DNA of 64,000 bases, taken from NCBI GenBank assembly GCA_963802375.1, contig CAWDIJ010000005.1:1-64000 (forward strand). The letters are read 5' to 3'. A program made the translations under genes and the position numbers. This document shows, piece after piece, positions 44,726-53,294 of this stretch. The notes beneath the pieces are model-generated. The model made no database searches. It saw only the letters and a program-made list of their open reading frames with translations, and had not been told where the DNA came from. Source of the stretch: JACDAN01 sp963802375. GTDB lineage: Bacteria > Actinomycetota > Thermoleophilia > Gaiellales > Gaiellaceae. Within the stretch, counting starts at the first letter, position 1. Each line of letters starts with the position of its first letter.

Positions 44726-45633
44726 AGTTCCTTGTCGATCGTGTACAGCGGCCTGCCCTCCACGTCTCGCTGGATGCGCGCCAGGTACTCGCCGACCAGC
44801 GCGAGGATGAACCCTTGCACGCCGAGGACGAAGACGACGGCAGCGCCGCCGAAAAGCGGCCCCGGGAAGTCTGACTCGACGATCCAGTACGCGACGCCGT
44901 AGATCCCGAGCGCGAGGGCGGCCAGCGTGCAGAGCGTGCCGAGCGCGACGCCGATCCACTGGATCGGCTGGGGCCAGAAACCGGCCAGGACATGCAGTGC
45001 GAGGCGCGTCAGCCGCAGAGGCGAGTAGCTGGAGGGCCCCCTGCGCTTCTCGTGCGCGACGTCCACTTCGACGACGCTCGCGCCGCCCGAGAGCACCAGC
45101 GCCTTCGTGAACTTCTGGCGGCCGATGGCGCCGAGCATCGGCTCGAGTGCTGAACGCCGGTAGGCGTTGAAGGCGCAACCGAAGTCCTCGATCGCGACGC
45201 CGGTGAAGCGGCGGAGCATCCCGTTCACCATCCGCGAGGGAAGCGTCCTCCCCCACGAGTCGCGCCGTGCGGCGCGCCGTCCGCTCGCCACGTCCGTGCC
45301 GTTCCGGACCGCCGCGAGCAGCTTGGGGATGTCCTCCGGCGAGTTCTGGAGATCGCCGTCCATCGTCACGAGGACATCGCCCCGGGCCCGCACGAGACCC
45401 GCATGCATTGCGGGATGCTGGCCGAAGTTCCGCTTCAGGCGCACCCCGCGAACGTGCTCGTCGAGGTCGTGCAGACGCTCGATCTCGTCCCAGGTTCCGT
45501 CGGTCGAGCCGTCGTCGACGAGCAGCAGCTCGTAGCCCTCCCCGTCGAGCGTGGCCACGGTTCGCCGCACCAGCTCGTCCACGGTGGGACGCTCGTTGTG
45601 GAGCGTGACCACGACGGAGATCTCCGGCTGCAC
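44722..45633 (-). CDS. Glycosyltransferase family 2, GtrB/ArnC-like
   Basis: A 303-residue polyprenyl-phosphate glycosyltransferase. ISVVVTLHNERPTVDELVRR, LLLVDDGSTDGTWDEIERLH, KRNFGQHPAMHAGL and TMDGDLQNSPED (Asp92, Asp94) are the GT-A motifs, and two C-terminal helices (about 225-290) anchor it. It supplies a lipid-linked sugar for extracytoplasmic transfer or, by the ArnC model, an amino-sugar modification. GTG start with TAGTGT seven bases upstream. First gene of a two-gene minus-strand unit with the RmlB-like enzyme. Confidence 0.88.
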   Translation of the reverse strand: MQPEISVVVTLHNERPTVDELVRRTVATLDGEGYELLLVDDGSTDGTWDEIERLHDLDEHVRGVRLKRNFGQHPAMHAGLVRARGDVLVTMDGDLQNSPEDIPKLLAAVRNGTDVASGRRAARRDSWGRTLPSRMVNGMLRRFTGVAIEDFGCAFNAYRRSALEPMLGAIGRQKFTKALVLSGGASVVEVDVAHEKRRGPSSYSPLRLTRLALHVLAGFWPQPIQWIGVALGTLCTLAALALGIYGVAYWIVESDFPGPLFGGAAVVFVLGVQGFILALVGEYLARIQRDVEGRPLYTIDKEL

Positions 45634-45640
45634 GGTCTCG

Positions 45641-45650
45641 ACACTACAAT
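45641..45650. promoter_or_regulatory. Overlapping divergent -10 boxes
   Basis: TAGTGT (45641-45646, minus strand, 7 bases before GTG 45633) and TACAAT (45645-45650, plus strand, 10 bases before GTG 45661) share two bases. The two polymerases could not bind at the same time, so the glycosyltransferase and the eIF2B-like gene are probably expressed in competition. Confidence 0.5.
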
Positions 45651-45660
45651 TGGCTGTCCG

Positions 45661-46551
45661 GTGGCCGCCGCCTCACTCGAAGACCGGATAACCGAGCTCC
45701 GCGAGGATCGATCACATGGAGCGAGCTGGATGGCGCGCCAGGCCGTCGAGGCGCTGACCGAGCTGGCGGAGCAACACGACGGATCGTCCGAGGATCTGCT
45801 CGAAAGGCTCGAGGAGGCCGGCCGCCGGCTCGCGGCCGCGAGACCGGGTGTCGGCGCAATCGCCGGAACGGTCGGGAGGCTGCTCGCGTCAGGCCTCTGC
45901 GAGAGCCACCTGGAGCCTGACGACCTCCGACGCGTGGTCGGCGAGGAGGCGCAGGCGCTCACCGAAGGACGCATCCGCGCGCCTGCATCGATCGCGATCC
46001 AGCTCCGCGATCGGATCGACGGCGCGACCGTGCTCACCCACTCGAACTCCGCCACCGTCCGCGAGGCGCTTTCGCACGACGACCCGGCGAAGGTGCTCTG
46101 CACCGTGTCCACCCCGGTCGAGGAAGGCAGGACACTCGTCACCGAGCTGACCGGTGGCGAGATCGACGCGGAGCTGGTCGAGGATGCCGACGCGCCAGGC
46201 AGGCTTCAGGACGTGGACGTCGTCCTGCTCGGCGCCGACACCGTCTTCCGTGACGGCACGATCTGTAACAAGATCGGGACGATCCCGCTGGCGCAGGCGG
46301 CGCGTGACGCCGGTGTACCGGTCGTCGTGGCCGCCGAGGTGATCAAGCTGGCGCCGATTCCGGGCGCCCAGGCCCCGGATCTGGCCGACTTCGAGCGCGA
46401 GCTCTTCGAGCTGATCCCCGCCGACCTGATCACCGAGATCGTGACCGAGGAAGGTGTCTTCCCGCCGGAGGAGATCGGCGTGCTCGTGGACCGCGTCCCG
46501 TTCCTCCGCGAGGGGTACGAGCTGATCGCACCCCTCACGGCGAAAAGGTAA
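45661..46551 (+). CDS. eIF2B alpha/beta/delta-like sugar-phosphate isomerase
   Basis: A 296-residue member of the family that includes ribose-1,5-bisphosphate isomerase and methylthioribose-1-phosphate isomerase; it is not a translation factor in bacteria. ATVLTHSNSATVREAL, VSTPVEEGRTLVTEL, LLGADTVFRDGTICNKIGTI and VVVAAEVIKLAPI are the conserved blocks, including the Cys/Asp region of the isomerases. Substrate cannot be settled. GTG start next to the divergent box. It converges on the MFS gene with only six bases between stops. Confidence 0.85.
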   Translation: MAAASLEDRITELREDRSHGASWMARQAVEALTELAEQHDGSSEDLLERLEEAGRRLAAARPGVGAIAGTVGRLLASGLCESHLEPDDLRRVVGEEAQALTEGRIRAPASIAIQLRDRIDGATVLTHSNSATVREALSHDDPAKVLCTVSTPVEEGRTLVTELTGGEIDAELVEDADAPGRLQDVDVVLLGADTVFRDGTICNKIGTIPLAQAARDAGVPVVVAAEVIKLAPIPGAQAPDLADFERELFELIPADLITEIVTEEGVFPPEEIGVLVDRVPFLREGYELIAPLTAKR

Positions 46552-46557
46552 CGACGG

Positions 46558-47970
46558 CTAGGCCGCCTCGAGCACGACTTCGGCTTCGTCGACCGGCTGC
46601 TCCTGCCGGCCGCGCCGGCCGGGGATCAGAAGCGAGATCAGCGCGCCGGCGCCGACGACGACAGCACCGACCCAGATCGCCGGCGTGAGGCCGTCCACGA
46701 ACGACTGCGGCGTTCCGTAGCCTCCGTACGAGGCGAAGACCGAGGCGAGGACGGCGACGCCGAAGACCCCTCCGACCTCCCGGATCGCATTGTTGGTGCC
46801 CGAGGCCTTGCCTTCCTCCTCGTGACGCACGGCCGAGAGCACGACATTCGCGACCGGCGCGAAGAACATCGCCATTCCGGTTCCGCTCAGGATGAACGGG
46901 ATCACGAGCTCCGTGTACGGAACGGTCGGCGTGGAGACCGCGGCGAGCCACCCGAGGCCGACTGCCTGCAGCCCGAGGCCGACGGCCATCAGCGGCCGGC
47001 CGCCGATCCTGTCGGAGAGGGCGCCCGCAATCGGAGCGACGATCATCGGCATCGCAGTCCACGGCAGGACGCGAAGCCCGGCGCCGAGCGGCGAGTGTCC
47101 CTGCACGGTCTGCAGGAACTGGGTCAGTAGGAAGATCGACCCGAACATGCCGAAGTACATGAGCAGCGACGCGCCGTTCGCAGCCGCGAACGCCCGGTCG
47201 CGGAAGAAGCGCATCGGGAGCATCGGCGCGGGCGTGCGCAGCTCCCAGGCCACGAAGGCGGCCGTAAGGATCGCACCGACCGCGAGTGAGCCGACGATCT
47301 GCGGGCTCGTCCAGCCGTCGCCGTTCCCGTGGATCAGGCCCCAGACGAGTCCGAACAGGCCGGCGCTCACGAGCGCGAGGCCAGGGAGGTCGAGGCCGCT
47401 GTCCGGGCCGTAGGTCTCGCGGAGGAACCGGAGGGCGAGCGGCACGAGCAGGATCCCGATCGGGACGTTCAGCCAGAAGATCCACTGCCAGGAGATCCCG
47501 TCGACGACTGCACCGCCGACGAGAGGACCGGAGGCGACGGCGAGGCCGGCGATCCCCGACCACGCGCCGAGCGCGAGGCCGCGCCTCTCCTTCGGGAACA
47601 CGTCGCTGAGGATGGTGAGCGTCAGCGGCGTGACGATGGCGCCGCCGATCCCCTGGATCGCCCGTGCGGCGATCAGCGCGTCCATCGTCGGCGCGAGGGC
47701 GGCCGCTGCCGAGGCCGCGGTGAAGAGCGTCAGCCCGGCGACGAACATCCGCCTGCGCCCGAAGCGGTCACCGAGTGCTGCACCGGTGAGCAGGAAGACC
47801 GCGAAGGTCAGCGTGTAGGCGTTGACCGTCCACTCGAGCTCCTCGAGGGAGGCGTCGAGGTCAGTCCGGATCACGGGCAGCGCGGTCGAGACGACGAGGT
47901 TGTCGAGCACGACCATGAAAAGCGCCAGCGACGTGATCACGAAGGTCCAGAGCGTCCGGGGAGCGTTCAT
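46558..47970 (-). CDS. MFS transporter, DHA2 (EmrB/QacA) family
   Basis: A 470-residue drug/proton antiporter of about 14 helices. LALFMVVLDNLVVSTALPVI is the first helix, GDRFGRRRMFVAG the loop 2-3 motif A, GIAGLAVASGPLVGGAVVDG antiporter motif C, and NWFxLNVPIG-like WQWIFWLNVPIGILLVPLAL the following span. A divergent-looking operator and a TetR regulator lie immediately upstream, so expression is likely induced by its substrate. Strong ribosome site (AAGGAGGAGGAG) before the ATG. No glycan-specific feature. Confidence 0.9.
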   Translation of the reverse strand: MNAPRTLWTFVITSLALFMVVLDNLVVSTALPVIRTDLDASLEELEWTVNAYTLTFAVFLLTGAALGDRFGRRRMFVAGLTLFTAASAAAALAPTMDALIAARAIQGIGGAIVTPLTLTILSDVFPKERRGLALGAWSGIAGLAVASGPLVGGAVVDGISWQWIFWLNVPIGILLVPLALRFLRETYGPDSGLDLPGLALVSAGLFGLVWGLIHGNGDGWTSPQIVGSLAVGAILTAAFVAWELRTPAPMLPMRFFRDRAFAAANGASLLMYFGMFGSIFLLTQFLQTVQGHSPLGAGLRVLPWTAMPMIVAPIAGALSDRIGGRPLMAVGLGLQAVGLGWLAAVSTPTVPYTELVIPFILSGTGMAMFFAPVANVVLSAVRHEEEGKASGTNNAIREVGGVFGVAVLASVFASYGGYGTPQSFVDGLTPAIWVGAVVVGAGALISLLIPGRRGRQEQPVDEAEVVLEAA

Positions 47971-47985
47971 CTCCTCCTCCTTGCT

Positions 47986-47999
47986 AGTGACTCGTCACT
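47986..47999. promoter_or_regulatory. TetR operator candidate
   Basis: AGTGAC-TC-GTCACT, a perfect 14-bp palindrome just upstream of the MFS ribosome site. A related AGTGA-containing sequence lies at the TetR start, suggesting both are bound by the TetR protein. Confidence 0.6.
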
Positions 48000-48028
48000 T
48001 ACTTTCAGGCGAAAAGAGAGAGGACGCT

Positions 48029-48601
48029 TCACACGTCCTCCCTGCATCCCTGCACCAGGCGGTCGGCCCAGTCGAAGCCGGCGTCCTTCACCTGCATCGC
48101 GGCGAGGACGTTCGTGAGCATGCCCTTCCCGAAGAACCGCGAGATGCGGCCGGGCGAGGCGCCTGTGCGCGTCTCGACGAAGCGGACGAGCTCGCCGTAC
48201 CCGTCCTGCGCAACCTGGCGGATCTCAGGCTCGGCGCACGCGGCGTACATCTGCATCTGCAGCATCAGCCGTCGAGGCTCGGCCGCGAGGAGCTCCATGT
48301 AGGCGTGGCCCATCGCCTCGAATGCCTGCTCGCCGGCGAGGTCGTCGGCCGCGGTCGCCATCGCCTCGCGGACCTCGCGCATGCACTGGCGGCAGGTCTC
48401 CGCGAACAGCTGCTTCTTCGTGCCGAACAGACGGAAGACGTACGGCTGGGAGATGCCGGCCCGCTTCGCCACGTCGTCGGTGGACGTGCCGTGCAGGCCC
48501 TTCGCGGCGAACTCGACCGTTGCGGCGTCGAGGATCGACGCGCGACGCGCGTCAGCGGTCTGGCGTGTCGCCGTTGCCGTCACCGAGTTGTAAGTTATCA
48601 C
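48029..48601 (-). CDS. TetR-family regulator
   Basis: 190 residues. ATRQTADARRASILDAATVE, FAAKGLHGTSTDDVAKRAGI and SQPYVFRLFGTKKQLFAETC are the DNA-binding helix-turn-helix and its flanks; the rest is the variable ligand-binding domain. GTG at 48601 or 48583. The gene is next to the MFS pump it most likely controls and reads in the same direction as the pump. A 16-base inverted repeat overlaps its start. Confidence 0.88.
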   Translation of the reverse strand: MITYNSVTATATRQTADARRASILDAATVEFAAKGLHGTSTDDVAKRAGISQPYVFRLFGTKKQLFAETCRQCMREVREAMATAADDLAGEQAFEAMGHAYMELLAAEPRRLMLQMQMYAACAEPEIRQVAQDGYGELVRFVETRTGASPGRISRFFGKGMLTNVLAAMQVKDAGFDWADRLVQGCREDV

Positions 48602-48609
48602 TCACTAAC
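48594..48609. promoter_or_regulatory. Inverted repeat at the tetR start
   Basis: A 16-base sequence with GTTA and TAAC arms; on the minus strand it contains AGTGA half-sites like those of the operator at 47986. It overlaps the GTG start, so TetR could repress its own gene. Confidence 0.4.
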
Positions 48610-48632
48610 AAGCTCGGTCAAGGCCTTGGCAA

Positions 48633-49670
48633 TCACGATCCAGATCCGGCCTCGGCGAGCCGGCTGTGGAAAGGCAGCGCGAGCGCCCGCTCGAACGCCT
48701 CGTCCGCCCCGGGGAAGGGGCCCTGGTCCGCGTACGCCGCGAGCCGGTGTAGGGCATAGGTGCCGATCTGGGCCTGGATCTCCGCCGCGGCGAGCGCCTC
48801 GAGCGCCTCGTCCCGCCCGTCCGTACGCACGACGTACGCCTGCCAGCCGTGCCGATCCCCCTCGTCGGCGGAGGGGAGGCCGACCGCCGAACCGAGCCGC
48901 TCGCCATACCCGGCCGCCAGGCGCTCGCGCTCAGTCAAGCAACTCTTCGAGCCGGGCCATCTGCGTCGTCCCGATCGCACAGAGGATGTCCGGCAAGCCG
49001 GTAGTTCAGGCCCGCCGCGCGGATCTCGAACTCGCCGCGCGGCTCGATGCCGTGGTGGCGGAAGCGGCGGATCGCGACGGCGATCTCGGGATCGCTCGTG
49101 GTCACCGCCCCGCCCTCTCCCGTCGTGACGATCTTGCGCGGGTGGAACGAGAGGCAGCCGAGCCGCCCGAGGCCTCCGCACGCGCGTCCCTGCCGCCTCG
49201 CTCCCAGAGCGCCCGCAGCGTCCTCCAGCAGCGCGACTCCGTCGGGGACCGCGGCCTCGAGCTCCTCCCACGGAGCGGGCCGGCCGAAGAGGTGGACGAC
49301 GAGAACAGCCTTCGTCCGAGGAGACACCCCGGCGGCGACGGTGTCGGCCGTCACGTTCATCGTCTCTGGGTCGACGTCCACGAGCACCGGCCTGGCGCCC
49401 ACGAGCGCGACGACGTTCGCAGTCGCGGGGAAGGTGTAGGCAGGGACGATCACCTCGTCTCCCGGCCCGATCCCGAGCGCGAGGACCGAGAGATGCAGCG
49501 CCGCGGTGCCCGAAGATACGACGACGGCGTGCTCGACCTCGCACGCAGCCGCGAGCGCGGCTCTCGAACTCCTCCACGCGCGGGCCCATGGTCAGCTGGC
49601 CGCTCTTGAAGACTTCCTCGATCGCCGCCAGCTCCTCCGTACCGAGGTCCGGCCAGGCGAGCCGGATCAC
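48633..49670 (-). CDS. DegT/DnrJ/EryC1 sugar aminotransferase (three frameshifts)
   Basis: About 345 residues after correction. N-terminus VIRLAWPDLGTEELAAIEEV and KSGQLTMGPRVEEFE in the first frame, SSGTAALHLSVLALGIGPGD and the Schiff-base region LSFHPRKIVTTGEGGAVTTS in the second, PDILCAIGTTQMARLEELL in the third, and RERLAAGYGERLGSA to the end in the first again. Each change can be explained by one extra base, near 49560, 49000 and 48938. All active-site residues are kept, so it is probably a working gene read with errors. GTG overlaps the epimerase stop. Confidence 0.82.
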   Translation of the reverse strand: MIRLAWPDLGTEELAAIEEVFKSGQLTMGPRVEEFESRARGCVRGRARRRRIFGHRGAASLGPRARDRAGRRGDRPCLHLPRDCERRRARGRQAGARGRRPRDDERDGRHRRRRGVSSDEGCSRRPPLRPARSVGGARGRGPRRSRAAGGRCGRSGSEAAGTRVRRPRAARLPLVPPAQDRHDGRGRGGDHERSRDRRRDPPLPPPRHRAARRVRDPRGGPELPACRTSSVRSGRRRWPGSKSCLTERERLAAGYGERLGSAVGLPSADEGDRHGWQAYVVRTDGRDEALEALAAAEIQAQIGTYALHRLAAYADQGPFPGADEAFERALALPFHSRLAEAGSGS

Positions 49671-50638
49671 GCCGGCGCCGGCTGGCGCTCTCGGTACCAC
49701 GCGATCGTGCGAGCGAGACCGTCGTCGAGATCGACCTTCGGCTCCCAGCCGAGCAGCTTGCGGGCCTTGTCGACGTTCGGGATCCGCATCTCGACGTCCG
49801 TGTAGTGGAGCGGACGGTGCGTGATGTCGACGTCGGCCTCCATCAGTCGCCGGATCCGGACGGCCAAGTCGAAGACGGTTACAACCGAGCGCGGGTTCCC
49901 GATGTTGAACACCTGCCCGACCGCCTCGGGCCGCTGCAGGACGAGCATGAGGCCGTCGACCATGTCGTCGACGTAGCACCAAGCGCGGATCTGCGAGCCG
50001 TCGCCGTGGATCACGAGGTCGTCGCCGGCCAGGACCGTCTCGATGAAGGCGCGGATCGCGCCGCCGCCGATCTGACCGGGCCCGTACACGTTGAACGGCC
50101 GGACGGAGACCGTCGGAAGCCCGAGCTCGTCGTGGTAGGAGTGCGCGAGATGCTCCCCCGCCAGCTTCGAGACGGCGTACGTCCACCGGGCCTCCCCGAC
50201 CGAGCCCTGCGCCGTCTCGTGGATCTCCTCCACCTTGTAGGCATGTCGCCCGAAGACCTCGCTGGTCGAGAAGTCGACGAACCGCTCTACGGTCTCCGAC
50301 GTCGCCTGCGCCGCTTCGAGCACGTTGTAGGTGCCGATCAGGTTGACCCGCATGGTGCGCACCGGGCTCTCGAGGACGGTGTCGACTCCGGCGATTGCGG
50401 CAAGGTGGACGATGTGAGTCGCGCCCTTCGCCGTCTCCGCAACCAGTTCCGCATCCAGGACGTCGCCCTGGACGAACGTCAGGTTCGGGTGGCCGGAGAG
50501 CTCCGTACCGCCCATGGCGTCCCGGTGGAGGTTGTCGTAGACGACGATCTGGTTGTCGTCGATGAGCTGCCGGCTGAGCGTCGTGCCGATGAAGCCGGCA
50601 CCGCCCGTGAGAAGAACGCGCTTGCCTTGAAGTGGCAC
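49667..50638 (-). CDS. NAD-dependent sugar epimerase/dehydratase
   Basis: A 323-residue short-chain dehydrogenase. VLLTGGAGFIGTTLSRQLID binds NAD; VDFSTSEVFG with Thr125 and Tyr154/Lys158 in RWTYAVSKLAGEHL are the active-site residues; VRPFNVYGPGQIGGGAIRAF and HGDGSQIRAWCYVDDMVDGL are conserved late motifs. Likely a UDP-sugar 4-epimerase or 4,6-dehydratase; coupling to a DegT aminotransferase suggests it provides a keto-sugar for amination. GTG with TACACT six bases upstream. Confidence 0.85.
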   Translation of the reverse strand: MPLQGKRVLLTGGAGFIGTTLSRQLIDDNQIVVYDNLHRDAMGGTELSGHPNLTFVQGDVLDAELVAETAKGATHIVHLAAIAGVDTVLESPVRTMRVNLIGTYNVLEAAQATSETVERFVDFSTSEVFGRHAYKVEEIHETAQGSVGEARWTYAVSKLAGEHLAHSYHDELGLPTVSVRPFNVYGPGQIGGGAIRAFIETVLAGDDLVIHGDGSQIRAWCYVDDMVDGLMLVLQRPEAVGQVFNIGNPRSVVTVFDLAVRIRRLMEADVDITHRPLHYTDVEMRIPNVDKARKLLGWEPKVDLDDGLARTIAWYRERQPAPA

Positions 50639-51034
50639 GCGGCGAGTGTAGTGATGGGTCTGGCGCTGCTGGCGGGATGCGGTGGCGGCGACGACCCGCC
50701 CGATCAGCCGGCCACCGAGCTCGAGATCGCCGTCTGGGCCAGTGGCCGCTCAGGCGATAAGGACGAAGCGAGCCTTCGCTGCGCGCCCGCCGGAGGATCC
50801 CTGGCGAACCCGGACGATGCGTGCCGGCAGCTCGAGCGTATGGAGCGTCCATTCGTCCGGCCTGGCGACCAGGCCATCTGCACCGAGATCTACGGTGGGC
50901 CCGCCGTCGCCGAGATCCGCGGCACCTTCAACGGCAAGCAGGTCGACACGACGTTCGCCAGGACCGACGGCTGCGAGATTGCGCTCTGGGACCGGCATCA
51001 GTTCCTGTTTCCGGTGCAACCAGCCTCGCCCTAG
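50627..51034 (+). CDS. Lipoprotein with subtilisin-inhibitor-like domain
   Basis: About 135 residues. From a TTG start the N-terminus is a lipoprotein signal (KWHAASVVMGLALLAGC, lipobox cysteine at the end), which would anchor the protein outside the membrane. Two cysteine pairs frame a short domain: LRCAPAGGSLANPDDACRQL and CTEIYGGPAVAEIRGTFNGK followed by FARTDGCEIALWDRHQ. The YGGP...G.F...CE.W pattern and cysteine spacing match Streptomyces subtilisin inhibitor (SSI). The shorter start at 50654 would leave too little signal sequence. Overlapping divergent starts with the epimerase are odd. Confidence 0.75.
   Translation: MKWHAASVVMGLALLAGCGGGDDPPDQPATELEIAVWASGRSGDKDEASLRCAPAGGSLANPDDACRQLERMERPFVRPGDQAICTEIYGGPAVAEIRGTFNGKQVDTTFARTDGCEIALWDRHQFLFPVQPASP
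50645..50650 (-). promoter_or_regulatory. Candidate -10 box, near-leaderless
   Basis: TACACT on the minus strand, six bases before the GTG at 50638. It also lies within the start region of the divergent lipoprotein gene. Confidence 0.4.
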
Positions 51035-51039
51035 CAGGG

Positions 51040-52005
51040 CTAGCTGAGCCGGATCCTCGGATCGATGACCGCGTACAGCAGGTCGACGATCAGGTTGCAG
51101 ATGATCACGGCGAACGTCGCGAACACCGTGATCCCCATCACCGTCGGCAGGTCGAAGCCATCCAAGGCGAGCAGCGCGCTCCGGCCGAGCCCCGGTAACC
51201 CGAAGACGGTCTCGGTGAAGATCGCTCCGCCGAGCAGGACGCCGATGTCCAGGCCCAGCAGCGTCACGACCGGCAGCATCGCGTTGCGGAGGATGTGCGC
51301 GCGCATCACGACGTGCTCGGGCGCGCCCTTCGCGCGGGCCGTCCGGATGTAGTCCTCGTTCATCGTCTCGAGGACGGTGGCGCGGATCATGCGTGTGTAG
51401 AGGGCCGCGTAGAGAAGCGCGAACGTCACCCAGGGGAGGACGAGCGAGTGCGCCCATTTCAGCGGCCCTCCGCACTCTGTGGCCGGATTGAAGAAGTCGC
51501 AGTACCCGCCGAGCGGGGTCAGCCCGGCCTTGTATCCGACGAAGTAGATGAGGATCAGCCCGATCCAGACCGGGTGCGCCGAGATCCCGAGGAGCACGAA
51601 CCCCATTGCGGTTCGGTCTAACAACGACCGTGGCTTGAGCGCCGAGAGGATGCCGATCGGCAGCGCGATCATCATCCACAGGACGACGCCGCCGATGATG
51701 ATGCTCGCCGTGACCGGCGCGGCTTCCTTGATGATGTCGGTGACCGGCCGACGCGAGGCGTACGAGCGGCCGAGCGACTGGTGCACGACGATGTCCTTGA
51801 GGAAGTCGCCGTACTGGATGTACACCGGGCGGTCGAGGCCGACCTCCTTGCGCACGCGCTCGACCTGGTCGGGCGGGCACTGCGCGCCGCAGATCAGGCG
51901 CGCCGGCTCCGCCGGCACCAGGAAGAAGATGATGTACGACACCATGGTCACGGCGATGAAGAGCACGCCGGCCCAGAGCAGCCGTCTCACGAGGTACCTG
52001 AACAT
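51040..52005 (-). CDS. Lone DppB/OppB-type peptide ABC transporter permease
   Basis: A 321-residue permease of the binding-protein-dependent family with about six helices. MFRYLVRRLLWAGVLFIAVT is the first span; TARAKGAPEHVVMRAHILRN is the EAA-type cytoplasmic loop that contacts the ATPase. ATG at 52005 with an AGGAGAG site just upstream. No DppC partner, ATPase or peptide-binding protein is in the window, so it must work with subunits encoded elsewhere or be a leftover. Converges on the SSI-like lipoprotein gene, with five bases between stops. Confidence 0.87.
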   Translation of the reverse strand: MFRYLVRRLLWAGVLFIAVTMVSYIIFFLVPAEPARLICGAQCPPDQVERVRKEVGLDRPVYIQYGDFLKDIVVHQSLGRSYASRRPVTDIIKEAAPVTASIIIGGVVLWMMIALPIGILSALKPRSLLDRTAMGFVLLGISAHPVWIGLILIYFVGYKAGLTPLGGYCDFFNPATECGGPLKWAHSLVLPWVTFALLYAALYTRMIRATVLETMNEDYIRTARAKGAPEHVVMRAHILRNAMLPVVTLLGLDIGVLLGGAIFTETVFGLPGLGRSALLALDGFDLPTVMGITVFATFAVIICNLIVDLLYAVIDPRIRLS

Positions 52006-52049
52006 CTCTCCTGAACTGGTGAGACTCGGCACGAAAGCCCGGGTTAGAC

Positions 52050-52070
52050 GTGATTAGCAGCGCTAATCAC
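52050..52070. repeat. 21-bp perfect palindrome overlapping an ATP-grasp start
   Basis: Nine-base arms GTGATTAGC and GCTAATCAC with the spacer AGC. It starts exactly at a GTG that could begin the downstream gene and ends four bases before the alternative GTG at 52074. Operator or REP-like element. Confidence 0.6.
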
Positions 52071-52073
52071 CCT

Positions 52074-53294
52074 GTGGAGGACGCGACGGTCCTCTTCGTC
52101 GGCGCGGGCCGCCATCAACGACGGGCGCTCGCGCGACTGCGGGAGCTCGGCGTTCGGGTCGTCGCGGTGGACCGGAACGCCGACGCGCCCGGTCTCCCGA
52201 TCGCCGATGTCGGCGAGGTCGTCGACATCCTCGACATCCCGGCGGTCGTGGAAGCCGGTCGGCGACACGGCGTCGACGGGGTCATGACCTACGCGGCCGA
52301 CCGCGCGGTGCCGGTCGTCGCCGCCGTCGCGGAGGCGCTCGACCTGCCGGGCATCGGCACGAAGACCGCCCACCTGATGACGAACAAGATCGCGATGCGG
52401 CGTCAGCTCGCCGACGCCGGCGTCCCGCAGCCGCGGTTCGCCGCCGCCCGGACGCTCCACGAAGCGCGGGCCGCTGCCGGCGCGGTCGGGTTCCCGGCCG
52501 TCCTCAAGCCGGCGGACTCCGCCGGCCAGCGCGGGCTCTTCCTCTGCGAGTCGCTGGACGACGTCGAGCGCCACCTGCACGCATCGCTCGCGCAGTCGAC
52601 CGAGCAGGAAGCGATCCTGGAGAGCTATCACGAGGGCAAGGAGGTGAACGGCCTGCTCGTGCTGCGTGACGGCGAGCCATCCGTCGTGACGCTCTCCGAC
52701 CGCCGACGGCCGCCGGGCCGCGGCTTCGGCGTCGCGATCGCCCACGTCTATCCGTCGACGCTGTTCGGCGACGCGCTCGAGGAGGTCCGCCGCACCGGCG
52801 TCCACACGGTCAAGGCGCTCGGGATGCGGGAGGGCGTCGCCTACCCGCAGGTGCTCTGGAGCGAGGACGGCGTCGCGCGCCTGATCGAGGTCGCAGCGCG
52901 GATCCCGGCGGGCCAGATGGACTCGGTGGCGCGGTACGGCGTCGGGGTCGACCTGATCGAGATCGCGCTGCTCCAGGCGCTCGGGCGTCCGGTGCCTGAT
53001 GAGATGGTCGCGGCGAAGATGGAGCAGCCGATGGCGATCTCGTTCCTCACCGCGCAGCCCGGGCCGCTTCCGACCGGCAGGCTCGTCAGCGTCAGCGGCC
53101 TCGAGCGGGTGCGGGCGTTCCCGGGCGTCGTCGAGGCGGAGCTCTACTTCCAGGACGGCGAGACGATCCGGCCCGTGCAGCTCGACGGCGACCGGCGCGG
53201 CTATGTCATCGCGTTGGGCGGGACGAACCTCGAGGCCGTCGAGCGCGCCGAGTCTGCGGCGAGGCTGCTCGACGTCGAGGTGGAGGCGGCGTGA
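52074..53294 (+). CDS. ATP-grasp ligase
   Basis: About 406 residues. ATVLFVGAGRHQRRALARLR is the Rossmann motif; PAVLKPADSAGQRGLFLCES and EAILESYHEGKEVNGLLVLR the ATP-grasp lobes; RLIEVAARIPAGQMDSVARY the metal-binding region. It is closely related to the ligase at 41520. A longer version from 52050 would encode the palindrome. It overlaps the NodB-like gene by GTGA, so ligation may be linked to deacetylation. The substrates are unknown. Confidence 0.85.
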   Translation: MEDATVLFVGAGRHQRRALARLRELGVRVVAVDRNADAPGLPIADVGEVVDILDIPAVVEAGRRHGVDGVMTYAADRAVPVVAAVAEALDLPGIGTKTAHLMTNKIAMRRQLADAGVPQPRFAAARTLHEARAAAGAVGFPAVLKPADSAGQRGLFLCESLDDVERHLHASLAQSTEQEAILESYHEGKEVNGLLVLRDGEPSVVTLSDRRRPPGRGFGVAIAHVYPSTLFGDALEEVRRTGVHTVKALGMREGVAYPQVLWSEDGVARLIEVAARIPAGQMDSVARYGVGVDLIEIALLQALGRPVPDEMVAAKMEQPMAISFLTAQPGPLPTGRLVSVSGLERVRAFPGVVEAELYFQDGETIRPVQLDGDRRGYVIALGGTNLEAVERAESAARLLDVEVEAA

